DNA of 64,000 nt from Linnemannia schmuckeri (Eukaryota; Mortierellomycota; Mortierellomycetes; Mortierellales; Mortierellaceae): NCBI GenBank assembly GCA_029449235.1, contig JANATG010000018.1, positions 1,054,001 through 1,118,000 of the forward strand. Direction: 5' to 3'. Below the pieces are notes generated by a model. It had not been told where the DNA came from. It saw only the letters and a program-made list of their open reading frames with translations, and made no database searches. The position numbers and the translations under genes were made by a program. Shown piece after piece: positions 12,381 through 23,891 of the stretch. The stretch's first letter is position 1; every line of letters starts with the position of its first letter.

Positions 12381-14400
12381 TAAAAAATCAAGTACATTAC
12401 GGGAGGCGACGAGAAGGATAGGAAAGAGAGACGACGAGAGGGAAGAGGAAGAGGATGTTTGGGAAACAACAAACAAAAGTAATAAGCTCCTAACGGTTGA
12501 ATATGATAAAATCCAAGACGAAAGAAAAAAAAAACTGGCTGTCGTGTACGTGTATATGTTGTGTTCGCCTTTTTTTTTGTTTTTGTCGAATTGCTTTGTT
12601 TGTGCGTGGCAGCGTGGCAACGACCACGCGTGCTCGTGGATACGTGTATACACCGGTGTGTGTCAGTGTGTGAGTGAGAGATACTACAAGTCTTATACAA
12701 TACATCACTCCATGACGTGTTTGTATTTTTTTTGCCTTTCTCGTTTTCTTATTGGGATTCACGTCAACGCGTGGGTGTAAAGGTTCTTTGGTTCCATTTT
12801 TGAACGCGTGCGCGTGAAAACCGAGTTTCTTCTTCCCCTTATTATTCTTTATCGCTTCAAAGTGAGTGGCATGGGACAAAGAAATAAAAAAAAAAATTGG
12901 AAAGCGAGAGATAACAGAATTAAACGATGGCGAATGGGACGTAAAGGATGGCAAAAAACACAGAACAGACGTGAATGTGTGACCGATGGCTCGAAAGGCA
13001 AAGGCAAAAAGGCAAAGCAGGCGTCTGATTGTCGAGAGAGGGAGGAGCATAATGTGTGTAGTATATGTATGTGATAGAGGGAAAAAAAAGTGATCAATGC
13101 TCTCAAGGCGTGGTCCCATTTTCCCACCCGATTGTGCTACGTTATTCACATAACGGCACATGAGGGTGTCGTTGTCAACAACAGACCGAATAATCAAAAT
13201 GAGAATCAGTAATACTAATACACCTTCCTTGACTCGCGTTCGTGGTTTTAGTGTGTGTTAATTTCATCTATTTTGCCACGCTTTTACGATACGCTTCCGA
13301 AAGGGAGTGTCCGAGGGAATCGTAGTGAAGAGGAGGCAGAAAATGGAGAAGAATAAGAAGAAAAAGAAGAAAGGCAAAGAGAGTAAGATCGTGAGAGAAA
13401 ATCATGTGGATGTAGATAAAGGATGTTTTTTCTTTTTCAAATCGGGAGAAAAAGAAAAGGTGAAAAAGGGTGGATGTGTTACCAAACGCATTGCCTTTTT
13501 CTATCCGTTGTGATAAATTGCAGGAATAATGAAAAAAGTGGACGTGTCGATCTAAGCAAAGTGGTGTTGGCGTGTGCAAAGCAATTGTTGTTTCTGTCAA
13601 GTTCATGCGATACTGAAATGTGTGTTTCGTGTTTTTCTGGTCTGCTTGGCCATCAAGACGATATAGATTTATTTATCAGCAGCACCACCAGAGTTGAATA
13701 TTGATGAGTGATGAGTAATGAATGATAAATGATGAATGAATGATGTGAATTGATGATGATGATGATTGATGGATATAGGGTAAACGGATAATCATCATGA
13801 ATGAACAACATGGAGGAGGAGAGGAAGGAAGCACATGGAGGCGATGACGACTGAATGAGGGGACTGAATATCAAAAAAGAAGAATGAACAACAAAAACCG
13901 AGCTAGGGGATGTGCGATGGAAGTAGAGGGAAAAGAGAGAGAGACAGACAGAGAGAGAGAGGGAGAGAGAGGGATAAAGTAATGCAAGCGGTGATAATGA
14001 TGTAGCCATTAACGATAGGAAAACAACGACGTTCATCAATTGAACTTCAACAAAAAGGGCCAGGGGTAAAAGAAATCAAAGGAGTAGTTCGAAGTAGTGC
14101 TGTAGATCAACATTGTTCTTTGGTGGTCAATTAGGAGGTGAGTAGGTGTTGTGGTGTCGGGTGTTGATGAGTCCATTGGGTGCCTTGCAACAAATAATGG
14201 ACTGTACCTGTTAAATGAAATGCTCGTGGTATGCCCGATGGATGGTGGTTCAAGAGGAAGAGGAAGAAGAGGAGGAAGAAGGAGAGTGTGCGAGAGAGAT
14301 AATCGACTACTACTGTTTATTGAATAATGAATAAGGATTAAAGTAAAGAGTAAGAAAGAGAGAGGAAAATGAATAAAAAAGAAAGAAAAGAAACTCTCTT
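12381..14400. other. Purine-rich gene-free segment
   Basis: The + strand is strongly purine-rich (GAGAGA, GAAAAAG and AGAGGAAGA blocks), including an imperfect (AG)n run near 13930-13975 and an (ATGA)n-like microsatellite at 13700-13770. No reading frame has protein-like composition. The skew reverses at about 14.4 kb. Confidence 0.5.
13695..13770 (+). repeat. Imperfect TGATGAA/ATGA microsatellite
   Basis: A run of variants of TGATGA, AATGA and GATGAT over about 75 bp, with interruptions. It has no coding role that I can see. Confidence 0.7.
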
Positions 14401-14687
14401 ACTTCTCCTCTTGTTGAATGCTCACTACTGTTTATTATTCAATCTTCGATGATTCAATTGTTGCTTGTTTTGTGTTGTTGAGTATTGTTGTTGACATTTG
14501 CTCACCCTTTTCTCTGCCTCAGATATTATTTTTTTTTTGATTCAACTCATGTCCTCCTTCCCCCTTTGTTTACACTGGCTGAGAGTCCCTTTTTTTTCGT
14601 GAATGTGTGCCTGTCTGTGTCTCTCTACCTCTTGCTTCCCTTTCTTTCCTTATTCTTTCCCTCACTCCTGTCTCTCTGTCTCTCTTC

Positions 14688-14770
14688 TTTTCTTCCTTCC
14701 TTCTTTCCTTCTTTCCTTCCTCCCTTCCTCCTTTCCTTCCTTCCTTCCCTCCTCCCTTCCTCCTCCTCCC
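14688..14770 (+). repeat. CTTC/TTCC microsatellite
   Basis: About 80 bp of interrupted TTCC, CTTT and CTCC units in the pyrimidine-rich leader-like region. Confidence 0.85.
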
Positions 14771-17700
14771 CTCCTCACCTCACTCTCACTCTCTTTCTCT
14801 CCTTTTTTAACTCATTCAACTTTCTCACTCGCACATATTCATAATCGCTTTCACTCGTACGACCTTCTTCCCACTCACTACTCCTACTCTTTTGCACAGT
14901 TCACTCCTACTTCAACTGCTACTACGCCATCAATAACCAATCAACTCACCCATACTCACCGCCATTACCCTTCCCACGAACATACTCAACACGCAATAGA
15001 AAAACAACCTTTTGGACTCACTCACTCACACATACCATCACCAGCAACATAAACTAGGTAGGAACAACTACCCCTCACTCCACTTAATTCTCGCCGTACC
15101 TGAAAAATATACCCACACACACTCAGCACTCTTCTTGGCCTAGCAGCTACAACCTGTATCCCTCATTCCATTCACTTCCATTCACTTCCCACTTCAACCT
15201 TTCAAACACTGGAATTACAACTTCGCCTCGGGCGGTATGTGTTTGTGTGTGTATGAGGTTTTAAAAACAACTACCGCCCTACATCCGCGAGCAACCGTCT
15301 TTAACTTCCCGATGCGCCATCGCACAGCCTGGAACATCATAAAAAACGGCACAACGTAAAAAAAAAAAGCATCAGGGTCCAGCAGAAACACGCTACACAC
15401 GTCCCTTGCACTAGCACCGATTCTCTCTCCCTTGCACCTTTTCCTTCCCTTTGACCCTTTCCTCCGTCTCGCCTACTTCTCCTCTCCTCTTTCTCATGCA
15501 ATCACCCTCGTTTCCTTGCTGGACCGGCACTTTCCTTTTCATTCCTCACACTCAACAAACCGCAGTCTTTTTCTTTCCACTTGCCTCTTTTGCCACCAAA
15601 AAAGGACAGCATACTTTATTTTTTCAACAAGATGTTCACCGACGAGGGGAGTGAGAAAAGAAACTCTTCATCGAGTTCATAACCACAATCGACAACAACG
15701 ATCAACAGTACTTCAGTCGATGTTTAATCTTGGAAGTAATAACTTTTTTTACTCAGCTGGACCTCATTGTCCAGCCTTATTTTGAGCAAAAGAGGAACGA
15801 AAAATGATTGACGTGGCGTCATTGAGTTGTATGGATTACAAAGGATCAATACTCTGTGCGTGTTCATCGCAAAGACGAACTCTTGAAGGGAATACAGAGG
15901 ATAGGGCGACGGAAGGACAAACGAACGGATGGAACAGACAGCAGAAAGAAAGGGGAAGGAGGTGGACAAAGTGTCGGAGAGAAGGGGAAGAGGGGGGAGG
16001 GGAAGCAAGGGTAAGGAGGGTGTGCGGCAATATTAACAACAATAGCAACAAGCGACTACAGCCAGGAACAACATTAACAAACAACAAACAGCAGCAAGAA
16101 GGCAGCGACAAACATCATCGAACCAAAAACAAAGAAAAAATGTCTACGCGTGCTGCCTAGTTTATTTTTGAACAAACATACATTGTGGGTCAGCCAGGCC
16201 GGACACGCCTGGTGTTGGTGTTGGCGTTGGTAGCAGATACATTTGGTCTCTCTGACATGAACAGAGACAGAGATACAGACATATTCGGTTCCAATTATAA
16301 ATTTTATATATATCCCTTCACGGCCACACACCGGACAGGCGGTGCGCGGTTTGCCAGACTTGGCCTTCGATTTGGCCAGATGCCAGGCAGAACAAACAGC
16401 CAGGCACGCGGCAATTATAGCGAATAGTAATAATAACTAATCCTTCCTCCTTCTCTTCCTGTTTCTTTTTTATATCTGCCGATTCATCGAACAACCAACC
16501 AACACCAGACAAGGACAAAAGAAAGAAACCCTCTTTCATTCTCGTGTATCGGGCTCCTTGTTCGTGTCTACCTGACTGCCTCGTCAGAGCGTGAACAATC
16601 CCACCACCACCAACAAAACCTTTTCTCAATCGCTCCAAGCAGGACAACAATCTCGTTCCACATCGATTCCTCGTCTATCTGCTCGAACGAGATCTTTGAG
16701 AACTAGAAACGCACTCAAGCAAACACGCCCTCAAGGTATGGCATTGAACATCACTTCCTTTTCTATCCTCTTGCTGTCCCCGCTTTACACACAATCCTGT
16801 AACATCCACATATCCCGTTTTTGTCGAATGGCTTTTGCATGGAAACAAGAGTGTTTACGCAGATGAGGCGGGAATGGGTAAAACAAAATCCATCAAGGAG
16901 TGAGGAAACATGCACACGCAAAAATGAGATAGACAGAAGAAGGAACTCGGAGGATTCTCATATGGTGGGTGGTGTTGTTCGTGTGATCTTTTTGGATTTA
17001 TGGATCTGCCTCTCTGATGCACTCTGCCACCTACTTTTCATAGTTTTTCTTGTCATTTTTTTTTTCGACAATGGCTCATCCTTTATACCTTGATGCAGTG
17101 CAGTGGGCTTCTCGGTCCTATCCCTATTTTCCTAGGGGGAGCTCCCAACATTCCAAGGTGCCCTTCAACCCATTTGCTCTGCCATGAAAGAGCTTTTTGT
17201 ATTTGGATGGATACATTTCTTTATTTTTCTTTTTTTTCTTTTTTTTATTTGCTGTTTGTTGCTGTTGTTGTTTTTGGGTCGCCCCTGCGGATTGGGGATT
17301 GAAGATTGAAGGAGTAATGTTGAGACGGGAACTGCTATGTGGAAAATGTACGTCAGGACATGCAGTGCTCTCCTTTGTGCCCTTGTGTCGTGATATATAT
17401 TGGAAGAGAATAAGAGAGAGACAAAGAGACGGACAGACAGAGGGAAGGAGCGTAAAAGCGAATGAAAGGATGAGGTTTGGATGGATGGGTGAAGGCAGGG
17501 AGAGAGAAAGGGAGGGAAGGAAGGAGGGGGATTGAGGACAGGGAGGGGGATTGAGCGAGATTTTGGATGGTCAGAGGTCAAAGGCAAAAGGCAAAGGCAA
17601 GGAGGAAAAAGAGGAGGAGAGGAGAAAGGAGAAACGTGAGCGAGACTTGAACAAAACTCAGACGCATCCATCCCGTTCAAATCACATTCTTTCAGATCCT

Positions 17701-18326
17701 CTTCCCTGACTGTTTATGCTGGGAGGAACAGAGAGGAAGTCATTTCAGCATGGTGGGTGATATTTCGCTAAACATTCTGTTCATACATTGCATACAAAGG
17801 AAGGAGGCTGTTGTGGGTTTGAGAAGGAATATAGTACTTGTATGTGCATGGCCCATTTACTTCTTTATATGGATTGGTAGATGGGGGCTTCATAGCCACG
17901 TTTTATGTTGGCGTGTCTTTGAAACGTACCTGAAAAAAAATAACAAATGAACAATGGAGAGTAAGAGAAGGCGAAGAAAGAGACAGAGAGAGAGACCGGA
18001 GAGTTTTATCGGTGGTTGTCTGTTTAGGTGCGTTTCATTGCTGATGGTTCCTGAGATCGGTAGCGAATAAGAGTGCTGGTGGAGATGGTATACCTTTTTA
18101 TTTTTCCTTCAGCCAGCAAGGACAACCCGATCGCACTGCGACATGCGATTTGTTTGCCACAAAAAAAAGCAAAAAGTCAAATGTAGCCCTTTTAGACTCT
18201 TTTTTCTTTTATCCCATCTGAACCAATGAGGAAACTCGCAGCCCCCTTTTTTTTACTGTCGTCCATTCATTCATGCCTCGCTTTCGTTCCTTTTTCTTTT
18301 CTTTACTTTACTTTGCCCGTGCTCGG

Positions 18327-18327
<1 letters not shown>

Positions 18328-18368
<41 letters not shown>
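18328..18368 (+). repeat. Poly(T) tract, about 41 nt
   Basis: Longest homopolymer in the window, about 360 bp upstream of the start codon of the zinc-finger gene, in its putative leader intron or promoter. Confidence 0.95.
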
Positions 18369-18371
<3 letters not shown>

Positions 18372-18725
18372 CTTCATTGCCTTTATTCAATGCACTCTAT
18401 CCCCCCCTTTTTTTTCTTTACTTTTTACTCTTTCCTCTTTACTCTTTAATTTTCGTCATTCCCTCCTCTTTCACATATACACTTTTACTCTTCTTTTCAC
18501 CTCCATTCGTATTCTCCTCATTCCCATCACCTTGCAACTAAAGCGTTTTGTCAAGACAAGAAAAATACGCACTTCTAACAGCATATATATCATTCTTTCT
18601 ATTGTCCTTTGTATCACTGTATTGTCTTCTCCTTCCCTGTTTGGTCACCTCTCGCTGGTCGCGTGTGCCTTCTCCTATACAAAACACAGGTCTGCCCGCC
18701 CGTTCGCGTAACCTTCTATTCCGCC

Positions 18726-19188
18726 ATGAGTGACCCTCTCGCCCACCTCACAGGATATACCTCCTCGGCTCCTAATGACCCATCCATCACCCTCAAAGAG
18801 AATGACCTCCTCCTCCACAATAGCAACAATACCAGCAACATCATCACTACTACCGCCAGCAGCATAACCACCGCCGCCACCACCAGTAACAACACCAACA
18901 ATGGCTTAATCCCCAGCCATACCCTCCTTCCTCGGGAGGGATTCGCTCCTTTGAACGAATCTCATGACCAACTCCAGCAGCAACAACAACAGCAACACCA
19001 ACAACAGCAAATGAATAACCAACAACCTATTTTAATGACTACAGGACCTCTTCAACACGCCAGTCATGTCTTTGGCACCGAAGGCCAGATTCTTGCTACA
19101 TCCTATGCCATGGAGGGCGTCGTTCTTTCAAGTACAGCCATTCATCCTGGCCAGCATTTTGTCGCCGTTCCAACCAGTCAGCAACAGG

Positions 19189-19249
<61 letters not shown>

Positions 19250-19443
19250 AGCCGTGGCCCTTCATCATGCTATTCAGCAACAACAGCAGCAGCAGATACT
19301 TCAGCAGCAGCAGATTCAGCAGCAACAGATCCAGCAGCAACAGCAGATCCAGCAACAGCAGATCCAGCAGCAGATCCAGCAGCAGCAGTACGAGCAGCAG
19401 CAGCAATTTGAACAGCAACAGCAACAGCAGCAACAGCATCTCC

Positions 19444-19501
<58 letters not shown>

Positions 19502-19646
19502 CCAGCAGCAGCAAATGATGATGGAGCAGCCCCATATGACGATCCAGTCCAATGCTTCAATGTCGCCCCAAGAATACCAAGCAAGTCAAGCAGCTCATCA
19601 TCAACAACAGTTGCTTGCATCGTTGCCTATGAGCCCCCCAACGACG

Positions 19647-19681
<35 letters not shown>

Positions 19682-22600
19682 GCATGTGTTGCTTGTTAGC
19701 CCACCATTGCTTCCAGCGGATGCACAGGCAATGCCAATGATGCCTCCGATGACCTTTCAACAGGCCGTAGAAGCACAGAAGGTGCACATTCAGTTACTGG
19801 AGTCTGAGCATCTTCACCAGCAACAACAGCAACAGCACCATCATCACCAGGAACAAATCCAGCTCCAACAACAACAACAGGCACAGCACCTCCAGCAACA
19901 GCAACAACAGCAGCATCAATTGCATCAGCTTCAAATCCAACAGCAGCAGCAGCAACAACAACAACAACAACAACAGCAACAGCACATGATCCCCAACAGC
20001 ATGCCTGCACCGGAATTGTCGATGCATCCAAGCGCTTTGATGATGCAGGAACACCTTGTTGCCGCCGCTCACTCCCGCTCCCATACACCCGTCATCCCCT
20101 CCCAACCACCAGCCCACGCGCCCCGCGGAATGCACCGTCAGCACCCATCTTTTGACGGTCAACCTACACTGGATATGCAGGTGCTCAACGTTCAGATGCA
20201 ACAACAAGCACAAGCGCAGGCACAGGCACAGGTTCAGGCACAGGTTCAAGCACAGGTTCAAGCACAGGTTCAGGCGCAGGTCCAGGCACAAGCTCAAGCC
20301 CAAGCTCAGGCACAAGCGCATCACCAGCAGCAACAGCAAGTCCAGGATATGATGCATCATGCGGCAGCAATTGTTTCATCACAACAGGCACTTGTTAGCC
20401 CTATTGAGACTAGTATGCCGCCACTTATGATGCCAATGGGTCCAAACATGTTGGTGATGTCTGCCGCCCAGATCATGACTTCGACCACCCAGGCAATCGA
20501 TTCTATGGCATCAGCAGGCGTTGGCTTGAGCCAGGAAAACCAGGGACCACAACTTCCCACAATGATTCAGCAACAACAACAGCATGGGCTGGACCCCTCA
20601 GGATTCTCGGTGCAGCCCATTCCTCACGCCATCGGACAAGTGCCTCCAGCTGGTATGGCCTATCCAGCGTCGCTCGCAACATCAGAGTCCATGTCGTCCT
20701 TCACGCCAATGGTACCGTCCATGCAACCGGCTGCGTCACACCCTTCCAGCTCCAACTCATCTCCTGCATTCACCCCACCCGAACCCACCATGACGACCGT
20801 TGCGGAAGCCAACACCACTCGACACCGCCGTCACCCATCCTCAGGACACCACTCGCCTGAACTGCGAATCATGCTTCAGAAACAGGACTTTTTGCAGCAG
20901 CAAAACCAAAAAATGGCAGCCAAGGAGCAGGCCATGTTTGACAACTTGCACCGAGTGGAGCCTCACCAGAGTCGATCACCCCGCGCACCTGGACTCAAGA
21001 TCAATGTGTCCGACATGCAAGTGCGAGAGATGCCTCTCTCAGCTCTTGGATCACCTACGGAGAGTGGCCACATCTACTCTCCCGGTCCTCTTTCAGCTGC
21101 CTCACCCGGCCTCGGCCCTGTCAACAATTTTTTCGGCGAAACGATCATGGAGGTATCATCGACATTCCGTCGCCATAACTTGAACGACCCTGCCCACACA
21201 GCGCCTTCGTTGATGGATATAAAGATTGAGCCTCTGGAACTCGAACCACCTTCGACACGTTCAGAGCTGGCTGAATTGACCAAGCAGGAGTTGATTGAGA
21301 AAGTGATGCAGTACGAGCGCCAGATGGAAGGTTCGCTTCCTCTGCGCCGCATGAGCGTCGTCAAGCAAGAGCCCTGCGACCAGGATTCTATACGAGAGTC
21401 TCAAGGTAAGAGAGATGACAATGTACGTGATGATTATTGATTATTTCATTTTTAGCAAAAATTGAAAATTAACAATGTAATTATTTTTGCAATTATAGTT
21501 GTGTCGCCTACCCCTTCCGCCCCTATTGCGCAACCTCCAGCACCACAGCAGCATTCGATCCAGCAGGATGACACTCCCCAGAGGACAACCCTTTCGTCAC
21601 CACCACCTCCTCCGACACTCTCGCCTCCGCCCCCAGCGCACAAGAATCACAGTGCTCAGGAAGACGTAATCAAGGATGAGCCAAAGTTGACCTCTCCTGT
21701 TTTGTCACCCTATGCAGTCAAGTCCCCTACTAATCTTCACGCTGTTCTCGCATCTTCTCAAAACGAAGACGAAGATGACGGTGAAGATGAGGACGAGGAG
21801 AACGAGGAAGAGCTGGAGGATGATGAGGGTGATGACCATGATGAACCATCCACCAAGTCACGCAAGAGATCGGCGGATGGACCTGCCGAGGAGGAGGAGT
21901 CGGAGGCGCCACTGCAGCTGGTCTGCTTGTGGAGGGACTGTAGCTTGACATTTGACGCAATGGTGGCACTAAACGAGCACGTTGCCGATGTACACATTGG
22001 AAGCGGCAAGGCTTGCTACACCTGCGACTGGAAAAACTGTCCTAGGATGATGAAGCCCTTCACCAAGCGACACAAGATGTATAACCACTTGCGGACTCAC
22101 ACTGGCGAGCGACCCTTCCGATGCCTTGTGCCTGGTAAGAAAAGCATGATTATTCATGAGCCAGGTCTGTGAGTGTGTTGCATTCCTGAGTTATTGAAAC
22201 TAAAGACTTATTTTTTTTTCCTGGACAACTAGGCTGCGAGAAAAAGTTTTCTCGTCCAGACTCTTTGACGACCCACACGAAGACCCACTCCAACATTCGT
22301 CCTTATATCTGCCCTGTCGACGGCTGCACCAAGGCGTACTATCATGCTCGATCACTCAAGAAGCATGAGCTCGCGCACGACGTCAAGAGCGTCTCCCATT
22401 CGAATTTGCGTGGAACAGGAGCAGCCCATGGCTCCAGCGCCACCACAGCTCAGGACCAATCTGCGTCGACTTCCAACCGCTCGAGTTCCCAGCAGAACCA
22501 CCCCCACTTTAGTCATCCCTACCATCCCGACTACACTGGAGGCGCCGGACGGAAGCATCGTCGTCAACAGAGCCAAAACGCCAACATTGCTGTGGCTTCG

Positions 22601-23209
22601 GAGGTTACTCTCACATCTACTGCCGCTCCTATCAGCTCGATTGCCCCGATGTCCATGTCACTGTCGAATGGAATCAACACGGATTTCAACGGACCTTCCG
22701 CGATGGGCTTCAACTCTGCGCTTCTGACCCCCGCTTTGTCAACTCATTCTTCGTCGTCATCGGTGCCCACCTTGTCGATGATGATGAATAATGACCACAA
22801 CAGACCCGAGGGTGGAATGGTGGCACTTGACCCAATGTATCCGACCCCGAACACTGCGGCTGTGTCACCCGAGGCCACCAACCCTCATCTGAGTCCTTCC
22901 GGATCGCCAGGATTCCAGAATGCTATCATCCCAACGTCTGCCACCGCGTCTATGGCGATGAGTATGCCCATGACATCTGGAATTTCTCATGGGACCCCTG
23001 TGGCGCTTTCAACGATGCAGCCTGCAGTCTCTGGAATCAACTTGGCCATGATCCAAAATGATGGCAAGGGTTACATGATGACGACCGACCAGCACGGAGC
23101 TATTGTCACCTCATCGGATCTCGGCACCTCCCATCTCACAGCTACTCAAGCAGGAGCTGATCTCGGATATGGACTTATGCCCGTAGATCCTCACCCCATG
23201 CAACAGTAA
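18726..23209 (+). CDS. Polyglutamine-rich transcription factor with four GLI/ZIC-type C2H2 zinc fingers
   Basis: Three exons (18726-21405, 21499-22134, 22233-23209) join in frame to 1430 residues, starting at MSDPLAHLTGY after an acceptor-like AG. Residues 1-750 are dominated by glutamine runs, with blocks of VQAQ repeats; then come proline/serine-rich stretches, a very acidic block (EDEDDGEDEDEENEEE) and a basic SRKRS segment. Four tandem C2H2 fingers lie at about 1036-1153. The first two have a tryptophan between the zinc cysteines (CLWRDC and CDWKNC), the tandem CWCH2 arrangement known from GLI, ZIC, PacC and Zap1 proteins; fingers 3 and 4 are CLVPGC and CPVDGC with HTGERPF and HSNIRPY linkers. 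The C-terminus is Ser/Met-rich. It should be a nuclear DNA-binding regulator with a glutamine-type activation region; the target and pathway are unknown. The second intron interrupts finger 3 between its cysteines. Confidence 0.92.
19191..19250 (+). repeat. CAACAG hexamer repeat encoding polyglutamine
   Basis: A nearly pure alternation of CAA and CAG codons encodes about 20 consecutive glutamines in the transcription factor. The alternating codons limit hairpin formation and expansion compared with pure CAG. Confidence 0.9.
19443..19500 (+). repeat. Pure (CAA)19 tract encoding polyglutamine
   Basis: Nineteen uninterrupted CAA codons, unlike the mixed CAG/CAA blocks on both sides. A pure trinucleotide run of this kind is likely length-polymorphic between strains. 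Confidence 0.95.
20195..20325 (+). repeat. VQAQ/QAQA coding minisatellite
   Basis: About ten degenerate 12-bp units (variants of CAGGTTCAAGCA and CAGGCACAAGCG) encode a (V/A)QAQ repeat in the transcription factor. It looks like a separate expansion from the polyglutamine tracts. Confidence 0.85.
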
Positions 23210-23463
23210 TCGTTCATTTTCTTTCATTTTCATTTCTTTCTTTTCCCCCTAGCGTTTGACATCTTTTTTCTTGCATTTTCTTTGTTCGTTTCATACCCAC
23301 CGTTGCCAACCACCTTCAATACCCCCTTCTTCTTCCCGATCATCATTTGTTGCTCCTTCCATCCTCACTTCCGTGTTTTCCTTTTACATCATTTCATTCA
23401 GCTACGAACATTGTCTTTGTCTGGCAGCTTGTCAGTCGCTGTATACCCCCACATCGTCACGCG

Positions 23464-23499
<36 letters not shown>

Positions 23500-23891
23500 C
23501 TTCAGTTACAACACCATGTACTTTTTCTTTTCTTTTGTTCTTTCCTATTTTCATTTCGTTTCGTTTCTTTATCCATTTTAAGAAACGAAAAACATTTCGT
23601 TTCACAAAAATAAGTTCTTCACATTCCACTTCTTCCCTCTTCTTCATTGTGGGTGAGCTAACTGGCCTTTCTTATTCAGCATAGCTCATATCTCTTCACC
23701 CGCCCATAACCCCATTTCCATCACTCACATTATATTTCTCCTAATAAAAACAAAAAAAAACCAATAATTGGTCAAAAAAATAATAATAATAATAACAATA
23801 ACAATTAACAATAGTAATAATAATTTTAAAGTCCAATTTTTAATATGTCGCCCTGCATCTATCCATATGTATCCTTCTACTGCTATTGTGT
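23210..23891. other. Intergenic region between convergent zinc-finger and GNAT genes
   Basis: 3' UTR-like DNA with a 35-nt poly(T) tract at about 23465-23499 and an AATAAT-rich stretch at 23780-23825. Both neighbours end here, so the segment contains the two polyadenylation regions. No gene is seen. Confidence 0.55.
23465..23499 (+). repeat. Poly(T) tract, 35 nt
   Basis: Uninterrupted T run in the 3' region of the zinc-finger gene. Confidence 0.95.

Larger units (their letters stand above)
14401..18725 (+). other. Pyrimidine-rich leader region of the zinc-finger gene
   Basis: From about 14.4 kb the + strand becomes pyrimidine-rich, then A/C-rich near 14.8-15.2, 16.0-16.1 and 16.6-16.7 kb, the same composition as 5' leaders elsewhere in the window. 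A splice donor-like site (CTCAAG/GTATGG, intron from 16736) and an acceptor with a pyrimidine tract (AAACACAG, exon from 18690) just before the ATG at 18726 would form a ~1.95-kb leader intron. No coding sequence is credible. A very long, spliced 5' UTR is inference. Confidence 0.35.

Noticed and set aside
5387..17680. Many frames of 60-235 codons in the gene-free block, on both strands
   Set aside because: They are rich in F, S, L, P or K from homopolymer and pyrimidine tracts and have no domain, splice continuity or consistent codon bias.
19128..19620. Antisense frames of polyleucine, polycysteine and poly(Val/Ala) opposite the transcription factor
   Set aside because: They are the complement of CAG/CAA repeats; the sense strand codes for a clear zinc-finger protein.
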